From the NCBI RefSeq assembly GCF_004353905.1, contig NZ_SMOD01000045.1:1-63009 (forward strand): DNA of 63,009 nucleotides, written 5' to 3'. A program made the translations under genes and the position numbers. Numbering within the stretch: the first letter of the stretch is position 1; each line of letters starts with the position of its first letter. Below the pieces are notes generated by a model. The model was not told where the DNA came from. It did not search any database and was given only the letters and a program-made list of their open reading frames with translations. Of this stretch, positions 35,648 through 43,671 are shown piece after piece. Source of the stretch: Paraburkholderia guartelaensis (GTDB lineage: Bacteria > Pseudomonadota > Gammaproteobacteria > Burkholderiales > Burkholderiaceae).

Positions 35648-36070
35648 ATGGTAGAGGCAGTGAATCCTCCAGACGTCTGGTCGCCGTTCGGTGCGTTCTC
35701 GATGGCAGTTATCCAGGGCGACGGCCAGGTGGTTCATTTGAAGGGCCAGGTATCGCTCGACCGGGAAGGGCGAGTCGTTGGACCCGGCGACATGCGAGTG
35801 CAGGTGCGCAAAGTCCTCGAGAATATTCGCGACGTGCTGGCGGCGATGGGTGGGCAAATGACTGACGTGATTTCGCTCGTTCATTACGCAACGGATATTG
35901 ACGCATTCATGGCTGCTGGAGACATTCGAAAAGAATACTTCGTTGCACCTTATCCGGTTACGACTACCGTTCAGGTCGAGCGCCTGTACCGCCCGGAATT
36001 GATGATTGAGATCGCTTCAATTGCAGAAATCCCGCGCTCCCGGTTTCGCCGTCCGGGGCCAGGCAACTGA
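35648..36070 (+). CDS. RidA/YjgF/YER057c family protein
   Basis: The 140-aa protein has the RidA core (VVHLKGQVSLDREGRVVGPGDM, VRKVLENIRDVLAAMGG, VTTTVQVERLYRPELMIEIASIA). RidA homologues deaminate reactive enamines and imines as trimers; the Arg after VQVE matches the substrate-binding Arg of the family. AGGAGTCCGGAA precedes the ATG. A GTG-start hypothetical gene follows by 18 bases, probably in the same transcript. Confidence 0.88.
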   Translation: MVEAVNPPDVWSPFGAFSMAVIQGDGQVVHLKGQVSLDREGRVVGPGDMRVQVRKVLENIRDVLAAMGGQMTDVISLVHYATDIDAFMAAGDIRKEYFVAPYPVTTTVQVERLYRPELMIEIASIAEIPRSRFRRPGPGN

Positions 36071-36088
36071 CGCTCACTATTTGTCATC

Positions 36089-36658
36089 GTGACTTTATCG
36101 ACAACGGAAACCGCGATGTGGCGGCTCGTGCAACGCTATACGGGGCGAGTCGGATACCAGCGAGGCGCAAAGGCCGAAGGGCTGTTGAAGCACCCTCCGG
36201 TCATTGACTGTTCGGGGTGGATTGGCCTGCTGCTTACACAGGCCATGCGTGCGGAAAATGACGCGGTGGGCCGTACAGTGTTTGGCGATGCTGATATTCA
36301 CGCGATGAAAGCGTGGTCGGACCGCATCATTCAGGAAATCGCAGATTGGACCGGATACATTCTTGCGGGAGCCGAGATCAACGCACACAGCCTTCCTCGA
36401 TGCGCCACCATCGGGCTGAAGATGGGCGCGCCAGGTTGGGCGGCCAACCATCCACGGGTTCGCGGTATCACGCACATTGTTCAGATCGTGCGTCGCCCGC
36501 AAGACGATGCGCCGTTCGTTTCGGAATCGTTCGGCGACCCTGTGCGGCCGGGAATCAGCCTGACGCCGCTTGCCGATTGGCTCGTGCGTTCGCAACCGCT
36601 TCTCCAGCTCGACGCAGTATGGGCTGTCGATGCTTTCCGCCTCGCGTTGGCAAATTAA
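36089..36658 (+). CDS. hypothetical protein with NlpC/P60-like DCSGW motif
   Basis: This 189-aa protein has no signal peptide. PPVIDCSGWIGLLL resembles the nucleophile motif (DCSG) of NlpC/P60 papain-like peptidases, and HIVQIVRRPQDD further on could supply the His, but the match is weak. The frame starts with GTG at 36089; an ATG at 36116 is an alternative. It follows ridA closely. Function unassigned. Confidence 0.6.
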   Translation: MTLSTTETAMWRLVQRYTGRVGYQRGAKAEGLLKHPPVIDCSGWIGLLLTQAMRAENDAVGRTVFGDADIHAMKAWSDRIIQEIADWTGYILAGAEINAHSLPRCATIGLKMGAPGWAANHPRVRGITHIVQIVRRPQDDAPFVSESFGDPVRPGISLTPLADWLVRSQPLLQLDAVWAVDAFRLALAN

Positions 36659-37055
36659 GCGAGATGCTTGAGAGACGGCCGCTCCGGTGAGCACAGCGCA
36701 ACCACAGGATCCGCTATCGACACGCCCTTGACGCGCGAGACACCGCGCAGGCGTAATGCGCTGCAATATAGCTCGTTCCTGCAAGCCTTTTCGCGGCTCC
36801 AGTGAACCTATCGGACGAAAGTCCGATATCCCCTCGGATTCCGGTTGCGTAACCTGATCCAGGAAGCTGGTTATTTGCCTGTCAGCGCGATGAAAATCAG
36901 ACCGACCGTGTTCCTGAAAACGCTTTCAGCCCGTTTCGCATTTCCGTTCGTGCGCCTCAGGTCGTCGCAGGCGCGACGCGCGTCCCGAAGATATCCGGGC
37001 ACGCCGCACGGACACCGGGTGGAATGCACAGGGCTCGCGGTCCGAAGGAGGTGAG
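36659..37055. other. Intergenic region with a GNRA-capped hairpin
   Basis: This 397-base gap has no supported gene. At 36809-36828 a perfect 8-bp stem TATCGGAC/GTCCGATA is closed by GAAA, a stable tetraloop. No U tract follows. A strong AAGGAGGTGAG ribosome-binding site precedes the next gene at its right end. Confidence 0.55.
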
Positions 37056-37700
37056 ATGAAGGCGAACGATGGTGTCAACCCGGTCGAGTGTCGGGAGGTC
37101 ATTCGAAAAAGGGCATTCGAGCTTGCGGACAGCGGCATTTTCGACGACTGTGAAGCGGTCAAGCGGGTACTGAATGCGCGTTTTCACGATGCGCACCTGC
37201 ATCAGATATTCTCAAGCCCGTTCTGCCGCATGGATATCGACCAGCGCTGCCAGGCCGCCCGCACGAGAGCGGATGACAATGCGAAGCACATCACGTCGCA
37301 TCTCGCGGAACGGGCCATGCCGGCGTCGTCTCGCCCGTTGGCCAGTAGTCGCCGGCAACGACCCCGCGTCCCCGCGACGCGCAGAGAATCGGCAGCGCTG
37401 ACGGGGGCAATCGCAGGACTGCTGGCGGACGGTAGGGAAATGACTGCGATGCAGATGGCGCAGCAAGTCGACGCCGGGCAGCGCGAAGTGCAGCGCGCCT
37501 TGCGCGAAATGCTGGCCGGTCAGGAGGTGCGCGTCGTACGACGCACCCCGCGGTGTGCAGGCGGGCGCCCGGCGCGCATTTTCGCGCTTGCGGTTCCCGA
37601 TACGGGAGGCGCTGACGCGGCCGCCGGCTTGCCTTCCTGTTGGCCGAAAGCGGATCTTGTGGTGCTGCGCGCCATGGATGCATTCGCGCGCCACCGATGA
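37056..37700 (+). CDS. hypothetical protein with a C-terminal winged-helix-like domain
   Basis: The 214-aa product starts MKANDGVNPVECREVIRKRAF after a near-perfect AAGGAGGTGAG. Residues 1-75 are helical with two Cys (FDDCEAVKRVLNARFHD; SSPFCRMDIDQRCQAAR) and resemble small unannotated Burkholderia proteins. Residues 105-170 (ALTGAIAGLLADGREMTAMQMAQQV, VQRALREMLAGQEVRVVRRT) look like a winged helix. It converges with the GGDEF gene. Function unknown. Confidence 0.65.
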   Translation: MKANDGVNPVECREVIRKRAFELADSGIFDDCEAVKRVLNARFHDAHLHQIFSSPFCRMDIDQRCQAARTRADDNAKHITSHLAERAMPASSRPLASSRRQRPRVPATRRESAALTGAIAGLLADGREMTAMQMAQQVDAGQREVQRALREMLAGQEVRVVRRTPRCAGGRPARIFALAVPDTGGADAAAGLPSCWPKADLVVLRAMDAFARHR

Positions 37701-37749
37701 CATATATGAGCACGGCGATAGCGGCGATGAAGGCGGCCGCGTGCGATTT

Positions 37750-39657
37750 TCATTCAGAACCTGATGGCGCCGGTGGCTCCTCTTCCGTGGTCCCCGAAGG
37801 ATGCGGCGTAGCGAGATGGACACAGTTGCGTCCCGCACGCTTGGCGGCGTAGAGCGCGACATCGGCGCGCTCTTGAGCGCCCGCGAGGTCATCTTCGACC
37901 TCGCGATATGACGCGATGCCAATGCTGACGGTCTGCGAGATGGTTTGTCCACCCTCCACGACAATCGGCGTATTCCATATGGCGGTGCGAATGCGTTCCG
38001 CAACAATCTGGGCTTGCTCTGTTGTGGTGTTGGGCAGAATAACGGCGAATTCCTCGCCTCCGACGCGAGCGGCCAGATCATGCTCGCGCAATGCGCCTTC
38101 AAGGACGCGCGCCACGGCCGCCAGAACGCAATCACCGGCTGCGTGGCCGTACGTGTCGTTGACGCGCTTGAAATAGTCCAGATCCAGTGCCAGCAGCGAG
38201 AGCGGACTGTGCCGCCGCTGGGCGTGGCCAACCGCTTGGGCAGCGGCCTTCGCGAAGCTGCGGCGGTTTGGGAGTCCCGTGAGCGCGTCCACTTCGGCCT
38301 CGGTGCGTAGCTGCGTAAGTTGCTGCTGTTGATGACTGACGTCGACGAGTGAGACCAGGAGCGCGTCGGATGCGTCGGCTTGCATGTCGGCGCGGAGTCG
38401 TGTGCTGTGCAGCAGCATGTGTCGGGGTCCGTCGCGCGTGAGCATCGCGACCGCCTCGTTTGGATTGAACGCATGGTTCTCTGTCCACGCAGTGGGGGCG
38501 ACGAACAGCCGGGCAAACGGTTGTCCCTTGTCCGCAAGCGCACCGAATGCAGCGAGCATGGTTTCGTTGGCGACCAGAATTTTGCCTGCACCAGTCTGGA
38601 CCACAACGACCGGTGTGGGGATGCTTTTTACAATGGTCGAAATCACACTGGCGAACTGCTCGACCTGATCGTATAGCTGACGCTCACGGCGCACGAGCAG
38701 CGCCGCACTCGCGAGCATGACAAGGACCGTGGCCGCGCCAGCGAGATTGAAGTACAAACTTTGGCGCACGCTCGCACGGTATACGTTGACCGCAAGGCCG
38801 ACATCAAGTGTCCAGTAGTTTGCGGTGGATCCGAGCGGGATCTTGCGCGTGGCCACCAGCTGCTGTGTGCCGTCCAGCGGGGAGCGCAAAAAGCGGGTCA
38901 TCGGCGCGGGGCCTGCCGTCGCCGTGCCGTCAGCCAGCCTCAGGCCTGCCGGTATCGCGAGGTCTGCCGGATAGCGGGCGATGACCCGCCCCCCACTGTC
39001 GAGCAACAGAACAGCGCTGCCTGCCGGCAAATCCATGCCTTCCAGTGGGTGCTGTTCGACGTTGATTACTTGAACGATGACCGCGTCGAGTTCACCTGCC
39101 TGGTTACGATGCCCCTTTGCGAAAGTGAAGACCACCTCTTGTGCCCAGGCAGTGAGGTCTGTGACCAGGGTTGACGGATCGTGGCGTATACGGGCAAGCA
39201 ACGAATCGAGGTCCGGCACCTGATTGCCGGCATCTGAAGACGACTTTGCGAGCAAACGGCCGTCAGGCGCGAAGACAGCGATGCGCCCATGACCGAGCGC
39301 GGGGCGCATGACCGTCGCCAGCCGCGTCAACTCGACGTCGGCGAGCGTCTGGCTGTCCAGCATGTTCTCAATCTGTGTCATCGACACGCTAACCGCCTGC
39401 AGGCGGTCCAGGATGCGTGCGGCGATAAGCGAGGCCTCGGCGTTCAGCCGCTGCGCAGCTACGGCATCTGCGGCCCGGAGGTCGTGCCAGGATTGCCAGG
39501 AATTGATCAGGATATCCAGGGTGACCAGCAGGGCAAGGACAATCAGCGCCCGTCGCAACCACGATTTGCGGGCGATGTAGTCGAGCGTCCAGCGAACGGT
39601 AGTGGTTAACGAACGTGCCATGATGTCATGGCTACCCGTGCCTCGCTTGTCAAGCAT
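37750..39657 (-). CDS. membrane diguanylate cyclase with periplasmic Cache-like sensor
   Basis: The 635-aa (or 623-aa from the second ATG) protein makes cyclic di-GMP. TM1 lies at about residues 36-53, a periplasmic Cache-type sensor at 60-295, TM2 at 303-322, a PAS-like domain at 340-440 and GGDEF at 455-620. The active-site motif is GGEEF (533-537), and the inhibitory I-site RxxD (REHD, 524-527) is intact five residues before it, so feedback control is expected. It is transcribed alone. Confidence 0.93.
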   Translation of the reverse strand: MLDKRGTGSHDIMARSLTTTVRWTLDYIARKSWLRRALIVLALLVTLDILINSWQSWHDLRAADAVAAQRLNAEASLIAARILDRLQAVSVSMTQIENMLDSQTLADVELTRLATVMRPALGHGRIAVFAPDGRLLAKSSSDAGNQVPDLDSLLARIRHDPSTLVTDLTAWAQEVVFTFAKGHRNQAGELDAVIVQVINVEQHPLEGMDLPAGSAVLLLDSGGRVIARYPADLAIPAGLRLADGTATAGPAPMTRFLRSPLDGTQQLVATRKIPLGSTANYWTLDVGLAVNVYRASVRQSLYFNLAGAATVLVMLASAALLVRRERQLYDQVEQFASVISTIVKSIPTPVVVVQTGAGKILVANETMLAAFGALADKGQPFARLFVAPTAWTENHAFNPNEAVAMLTRDGPRHMLLHSTRLRADMQADASDALLVSLVDVSHQQQQLTQLRTEAEVDALTGLPNRRSFAKAAAQAVGHAQRRHSPLSLLALDLDYFKRVNDTYGHAAGDCVLAAVARVLEGALREHDLAARVGGEEFAVILPNTTTEQAQIVAERIRTAIWNTPIVVEGGQTISQTVSIGIASYREVEDDLAGAQERADVALYAAKRAGRNCVHLATPHPSGTTEEEPPAPSGSE

Positions 39658-39684
39658 CGCAGGCGATTAGGGGCCCCTCCAGTG

Positions 39685-39696
39685 TGTATGCATACA
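39685..39696. promoter_or_regulatory. Palindrome upstream of the diguanylate cyclase gene
   Basis: TGTATGCATACA is a perfect 12-bp palindrome, 28-64 bases upstream of the two possible start codons. A second short palindrome AGGGGCCCCT lies at 39670-39679. Either could be an operator. Confidence 0.35.
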
Positions 39697-39788
39697 TCGG
39701 GAACACCCCTGCACAAGAGAAGAACTGCGAACCTCTCGCGGAGAAGGGGTTCTTGCCACGGCACTTCATGCAGGCGCGAGCCCGCAGG

Positions 39789-40553
39789 CTACCGGACGAC
39801 CCTGGACGCCTGCGCCTGAATCTTTCTGGACTTCACTCGCCTCGCGAGCATGTTCATGCCTTCGACGAAGGCCGAGAAGGCCATCGCGGCATAGATGTAC
39901 CCCTTGGGCACATGAGACCCAAAGCCTTCGGCAACCAGCGTCATACCGATGACGAGCAGGAAGCTCAACGCGAGCATCACGATGGTTGGATTGCGCTCAA
40001 TGAAGCGGGAGAGGGGTCCCGCGGCAAATAGCATTGCAGCGACGGCGACGATGACCGCGACGTACATGATGGCGACATGTGAGGTCATGCCGATGGCGGT
40101 GATAATGCTGTCGACCGAGAACACAATGTCCAGCATCAGAATCTGCAGGATTGCCGCGCGCACGGTGATACTGACGGCGTCGGCGGGAGACAGCTCGTCT
40201 ACTTCGTCGTCGGCAACGTGCTGATGGATTTCTCGTGTCGCCTTCCAGACGAGAAACGCACCGCCACCGAGCAGGATGATGTCCCTCCACGAAAATGGAT
40301 GGCCGGCGATAGTGAACGCTGGCTCGCTCAGCCGTGCGATCCACGCGACGGTTGACAGCAGCGCCAAACGCATGACGAGGGCCAGGCCGATACCAATGCG
40401 CTGCGTACGTGCGCGCTTCGCTTCGGGCAGCTTGTTGCTGAGGATGGAAATGAATATCAGGTTATCGATCCCCAGCACGACCTCCATGACGATAAGCGTC
40501 ACAAGGGCAGCCCATGCAGCGGGGTCGCGCGCAAGAGCGGGAAGGGAGTCCAC
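39789..40553 (-). CDS. TerC-family integral membrane protein
   Basis: This 254-aa protein has about seven hydrophobic helices and the paired acidic motifs of the TerC family, MEVVLGIDNLIFIS (residues 23-36) and LDIVFSVDSIITAIG (about 140-154). TerC/Alx/MeeF relatives move or chaperone Mn2+ or other metals. The start is a GTG with a GGAG about 11 bases upstream. It is divergent from the voltage-gated channel gene. Confidence 0.92.
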   Translation of the reverse strand: MDSLPALARDPAAWAALVTLIVMEVVLGIDNLIFISILSNKLPEAKRARTQRIGIGLALVMRLALLSTVAWIARLSEPAFTIAGHPFSWRDIILLGGGAFLVWKATREIHQHVADDEVDELSPADAVSITVRAAILQILMLDIVFSVDSIITAIGMTSHVAIMYVAVIVAVAAMLFAAGPLSRFIERNPTIVMLALSFLLVIGMTLVAEGFGSHVPKGYIYAAMAFSAFVEGMNMLARRVKSRKIQAQASRVVR

Positions 40554-40662
40554 GATCTACGGTTCTCCGTGAGCAAGTCGCTGGGTCGACTTCCACAGCA
40601 CGTGTGCATGCGTGGCAAATTCTCTGCACCACCACATAGGCTAGATCGCCTGCCTCGTCTGT

Positions 40663-40804
40663 GACATCGGACCTTGGTCTGATATGAGGCGGGCGGTCGT
40701 GCAGGGTGGCGTTCGATAATGATGCAGTCGGGGCGGGATCCGTCGAACACCATCATGCAAGTCGTCTATCGACGCTCAAAGGCATGGGACCAAAGTCCGA
40801 TGTC
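40663..40804. repeat. 17-bp inverted repeat pair between terC and the ion-channel gene
   Basis: GACATCGGACCTTGGTC (40663-40679) and GACCAAAGTCCGATGTC (40788-40804) are inverted copies with one mismatch, 108 bases apart. Each is itself hairpin-forming (GGAC-N4-GTCC). A related hairpin is at 36809-36828. The pair spans the 415-base divergent intergenic region, which holds no gene. Confidence 0.65.
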
Positions 40805-40968
40805 TGGTGCAACCGACTCCTGCCTATAATCTTTGCCGGAGTTCTGCACCGAACCCGGACCACGAGCCATTCATTGAACAGGCTGTCAACTTGTATCGAG
40901 TGAGCGCGGGCAACTCGAGCGACTCCACAGGCCGGAGCGCTGCCCTCTCTAATCACTCGGCCCCGCTC

Positions 40969-41829
40969 ATGGACATCGTTCACCCAATCAAGCGCGATTT
41001 TGGCAAACCCGATCGCGGCTGGCGGCGGCACCTCTATACCGTCGTAGTCGAAGCCGACACTGACGCCGCACGGCGCTTCAATGCGGTGATGCTGTCGGCG
41101 ATCATTCTCAGCGTCGCTGTCGTCATGCTGGACAGCGTAGAGGCTGTTCGTGCCCGTGAGTTGCTGATACTCGATATTCTGGAGTGGTTCTTTACGCTGC
41201 TGTTCACCGCGGAATACATTGTCCGGCTCCTGTGCGTTGAGCACCCGCTGCGCTATGCCTTGAGCTTCTTTGGCATCATCGATCTCCTGTCGATCCTGCC
41301 AACCTATCTGGGCGTACTGCTGCCTGGCTTTCATGTTCTGGTCGATGTCAGGTTGTTGCGTATGCTGCGCATCTTCCGGATCGTCAAGCTGCCTCTCTAC
41401 TTCGAGGAGTCCCAGGTTCTCTGGCGCGGACTCGTCAGGAGCCGGCACAGGATCATGGTGTTTCTTGGTGTCGTGCTCATTTTGGTCGTGGTCCTCGGCA
41501 CCGTCATGTACCTTGTCGAGGGGCCATCGAACGGCTTCACCAGCATCCCGGTAAGCATGTACTGGGCGGTGGTCACAATGACCACCACGGGCTACGGCGA
41601 CATTCATCCGAAGACGCCGCTCGGACAATTCATCACTTCGCTGGCGATCATGCTCGGGTATGGCGTAATTGCGTTCCCCGCGGCGATGGTTGGTGCCGGG
41701 GCAGTGACGGCGGCGCGCCAATTGCAGCGTCCTCCTCGTGTCTGTCCCGGATGCCATGCTGAGGGGCACGACGCTGATGCAGCGTTTTGCAGGCACTGCG
41801 GCGAGCCGCTTCCCCCGATCGACGGTTAA
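40969..41829 (+). CDS. voltage-gated potassium-type ion channel with C-terminal zinc ribbon
   Basis: The 286-aa protein has a six-helix channel fold: S1-S3 at about residues 38-110, S4 with regularly spaced Arg (DVRLLRMLRIFRIVKL, about 126-141), and the pore with selectivity filter TTGYGD at 206-211. After the last helix a short linker leads to CPGC (259-262) and CRHC (274-277), a compact zinc ribbon. The start at MDIVHPIKRDF excludes a 54-residue non-homologous extension. The zinc ribbon may sense metal or redox state; this is inference. Confidence 0.92.
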   Translation: MDIVHPIKRDFGKPDRGWRRHLYTVVVEADTDAARRFNAVMLSAIILSVAVVMLDSVEAVRARELLILDILEWFFTLLFTAEYIVRLLCVEHPLRYALSFFGIIDLLSILPTYLGVLLPGFHVLVDVRLLRMLRIFRIVKLPLYFEESQVLWRGLVRSRHRIMVFLGVVLILVVVLGTVMYLVEGPSNGFTSIPVSMYWAVVTMTTTGYGDIHPKTPLGQFITSLAIMLGYGVIAFPAAMVGAGAVTAARQLQRPPRVCPGCHAEGHDADAAFCRHCGEPLPPIDG

Positions 41830-42060
41830 TAGTCGGCTTTTCCGTATGTGCGGCTTCGCACACTACGCTCACCCGTTGGAGCCGAGACCTATCTGGTTTA
41901 CCTATCCTCGATGGTATCTCGTGGCTTCGCCCGAGGGCATGGACGATGCGATGAATCCATGCCGGCAAGTGGGCGACGAACCGTCGCGATGTCGGGGCGT
42001 CCACCATGAAGAGCGGGCGTGCCACGAGTCGGCATCGCCATCGTGGAGGGGACATTCGCC

Positions 42061-42345
42061 ATGAAATTTATTGTTCAATGGAAAGGTGAGCCGGCAACGC
42101 AGCAGGCTGCAATTGAGCGCTTCATAAAAACAGGCGGCCAGCCGCCCGATAACGTCACGATGCTGGGCCGCTGGCATGCAGCCGGCGAGTTTAGGGGCGT
42201 TGCGATCGTCGAAGCGGCGGACGCCAGCGCAGTCGCGGCGATGACGGTCCAGTGGGGGGATATCTTCTCCTTCACAACGTCGCCTGCACTCACTGACGAG
42301 GAACTCGGTGCTGTTCTGGCATCTCAGCAACGGCCGGCAACCTGA
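42061..42345 (+). CDS. DUF3303-like small protein
   Basis: The 94-aa protein starts MKFIVQWKGEP after GGAGG. FIKTGGQPPDNVTMLGRWH and GVAIVEAADASAVAAMTVQWGD match the DUF3303 alpha-beta (dimeric ferredoxin-like) family by memory. Cytoplasmic, function unknown. It is followed by a strong hairpin. Confidence 0.8.
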   Translation: MKFIVQWKGEPATQQAAIERFIKTGGQPPDNVTMLGRWHAAGEFRGVAIVEAADASAVAAMTVQWGDIFSFTTSPALTDEELGAVLASQQRPAT

Positions 42346-42438
42346 AATCCACTGGCGTTGGATGGCCGGGCCTGGCGCGCGTCAGGGGCGCGCCCAGAGC
42401 ATCTTCACGTCATACCTTTGCCACCAACCCGACGTCAG

Positions 42439-42474
42439 ACGGCGAGCGGCGGACCCGAATCCGCCGTTCGCCGT
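42439..42474. terminator. 15-bp hairpin between convergent genes
   Basis: A 15-bp stem with one G-U pair, starting ACGGCGAGCGGCGGA with the loop CCCGAA, lies between the DUF3303 gene and the SDR gene, which converge. It probably serves as a bidirectional terminator. Confidence 0.65.
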
Positions 42475-42497
42475 TTCCACGTTCTACGACGTCTGCG

Positions 42498-43256
42498 CTA
42501 CGAATCGACCTTCACGCTCATTCCGCCGTCTGCCATCACGACCGATCCAACCATGAAGCTGGCTCGCGCGGAGGCAAGAAACAACACAACTTCCGCAATT
42601 TCCTTTGGATCGGCTGCGCGCCCCATAGGCGCGCTCTCCCCGTGAGCGGCCAGCGCGGCGACGCCATTGCCATCCGCCGCCACGGTGTTGAGGATATTCG
42701 TGAGTACGTCGCCGGAACCGACAGCGTTCACTCTGATTCCGTGCTCGATCGCCTCCAGCGCAAGCGTTCGCGTGAGTTGTGCAAGCGCAGCTTTGGATGC
42801 GGTATAAGCTGCAATCGTTGGGAATGCGAAGTACGACGCATAGGAAGCCACATTGACGATAGCGCCTGAACGCCGGGGAATCATTGCCTTCATGGTTTCG
42901 CGTGAGTGCAGGAAGGCACCGGTTACGTTGGCGTCGATGATACGCTCCCAATCGGCGCGCGACATGTCCACCACGAGCTTGTTGATGATGATGCCCGCGT
43001 TGTTCACAAGCAAGTCTAGCTGCGAGAATCGTTCGATGGCGAGCGCAACAGCCTTCTCGGCACTGCCGTCTGCGGAGATGTCCGCGACGAGCGGCACGAC
43101 GTTGGGGCCCGCTAGCGACTCGACCGCGGGATCGATATCCTCGGCCACCACTTTCGCACCGCGTGCCACGAGCAGTTCCGTGATCGCGCGCCCAATGCCA
43201 CTTGCCGCGCCAGTGACGATGGCGAACTTGCCTTTGACTTCTTCAGTACCGTACAT
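42498..43256 (-). CDS. short-chain dehydrogenase/reductase
   Basis: The 252-aa SDR carries TGAASGIGRAIT (residues 15-26), an acidic Asp at the end of beta2 (AEDID) suggesting NAD+ preference, NNAG, VASYASYFAFP and YTASKAAL with catalytic Tyr/Lys, and a typical FMVGSVVMADGG terminus. It is divergent from the Rieske-P450 fusion and may oxidise the alcohol formed by it; that link is inferred from position only. Confidence 0.92.
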   Translation of the reverse strand: MYGTEEVKGKFAIVTGAASGIGRAITELLVARGAKVVAEDIDPAVESLAGPNVVPLVADISADGSAEKAVALAIERFSQLDLLVNNAGIIINKLVVDMSRADWERIIDANVTGAFLHSRETMKAMIPRRSGAIVNVASYASYFAFPTIAAYTASKAALAQLTRTLALEAIEHGIRVNAVGSGDVLTNILNTVAADGNGVAALAAHGESAPMGRAADPKEIAEVVLFLASARASFMVGSVVMADGGMSVKVDS

Positions 43257-43319
43257 GTCTATTTCCTCAAAGTTGAATTGTTCGTCAAGCTGATGATCGG
43301 CTCGAAAACGCAGGAGGAA

Positions 43320-43465
43320 ATGTACGTGCGACGGACATGCGGCGACATAGCTGGCGTTCTCGCGCAGCCGCCGCAAAAGTCGGCTATGAGAGCCCCTCGC
43401 AATTCGAGGGGCGCAAACGCGGCTTCCTATCTCAACCCGATGAATATCGCCGCGGCGTTTCGCTA
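43320..43465 (+). pseudogene. Degraded C-terminal fragment of an AraC-family regulator
   Basis: In the gap upstream of the P450, GDIAGVLA in one frame and AAAKVGYESPSQF followed by RKRGF and PDEYRR in another match the last helices of an AraC DNA-binding domain (the VGYESPSQFxREFKRxFGxxPxxYRR pattern). A frameshift separates the pieces and the rest of the protein is absent. It may be the remnant of a regulator for the neighbouring SDR or P450. Confidence 0.5.
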
Positions 43466-43671
43466 GCTGCGCGTGGCCGCGTAGTCGCACAGAGTCGGGA
43501 TTTCGGTCCTTTTGAGCGTCTCCATCAAATGATGGAGGCCAAATCAATCCATCACGCATACGATCGCAATCAATGGCGGACTGGGATGCCGGTCCTTGAC
43601 GACGTGGAGGGCGTTCGACTCGGCTCGGTTGGCTTCCTGGGAATCGACCCGTGTAAATGAAGGAGAACGAA

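Noticed and set aside
43392..43412. 8-bp hairpin GCCCCTCG/CGAGGGGC as a terminator or operator
   Set aside because: It lies within the AraC-like remnant, where it encodes SPSQFEGR, and has no U tract, so it is probably coincidental.
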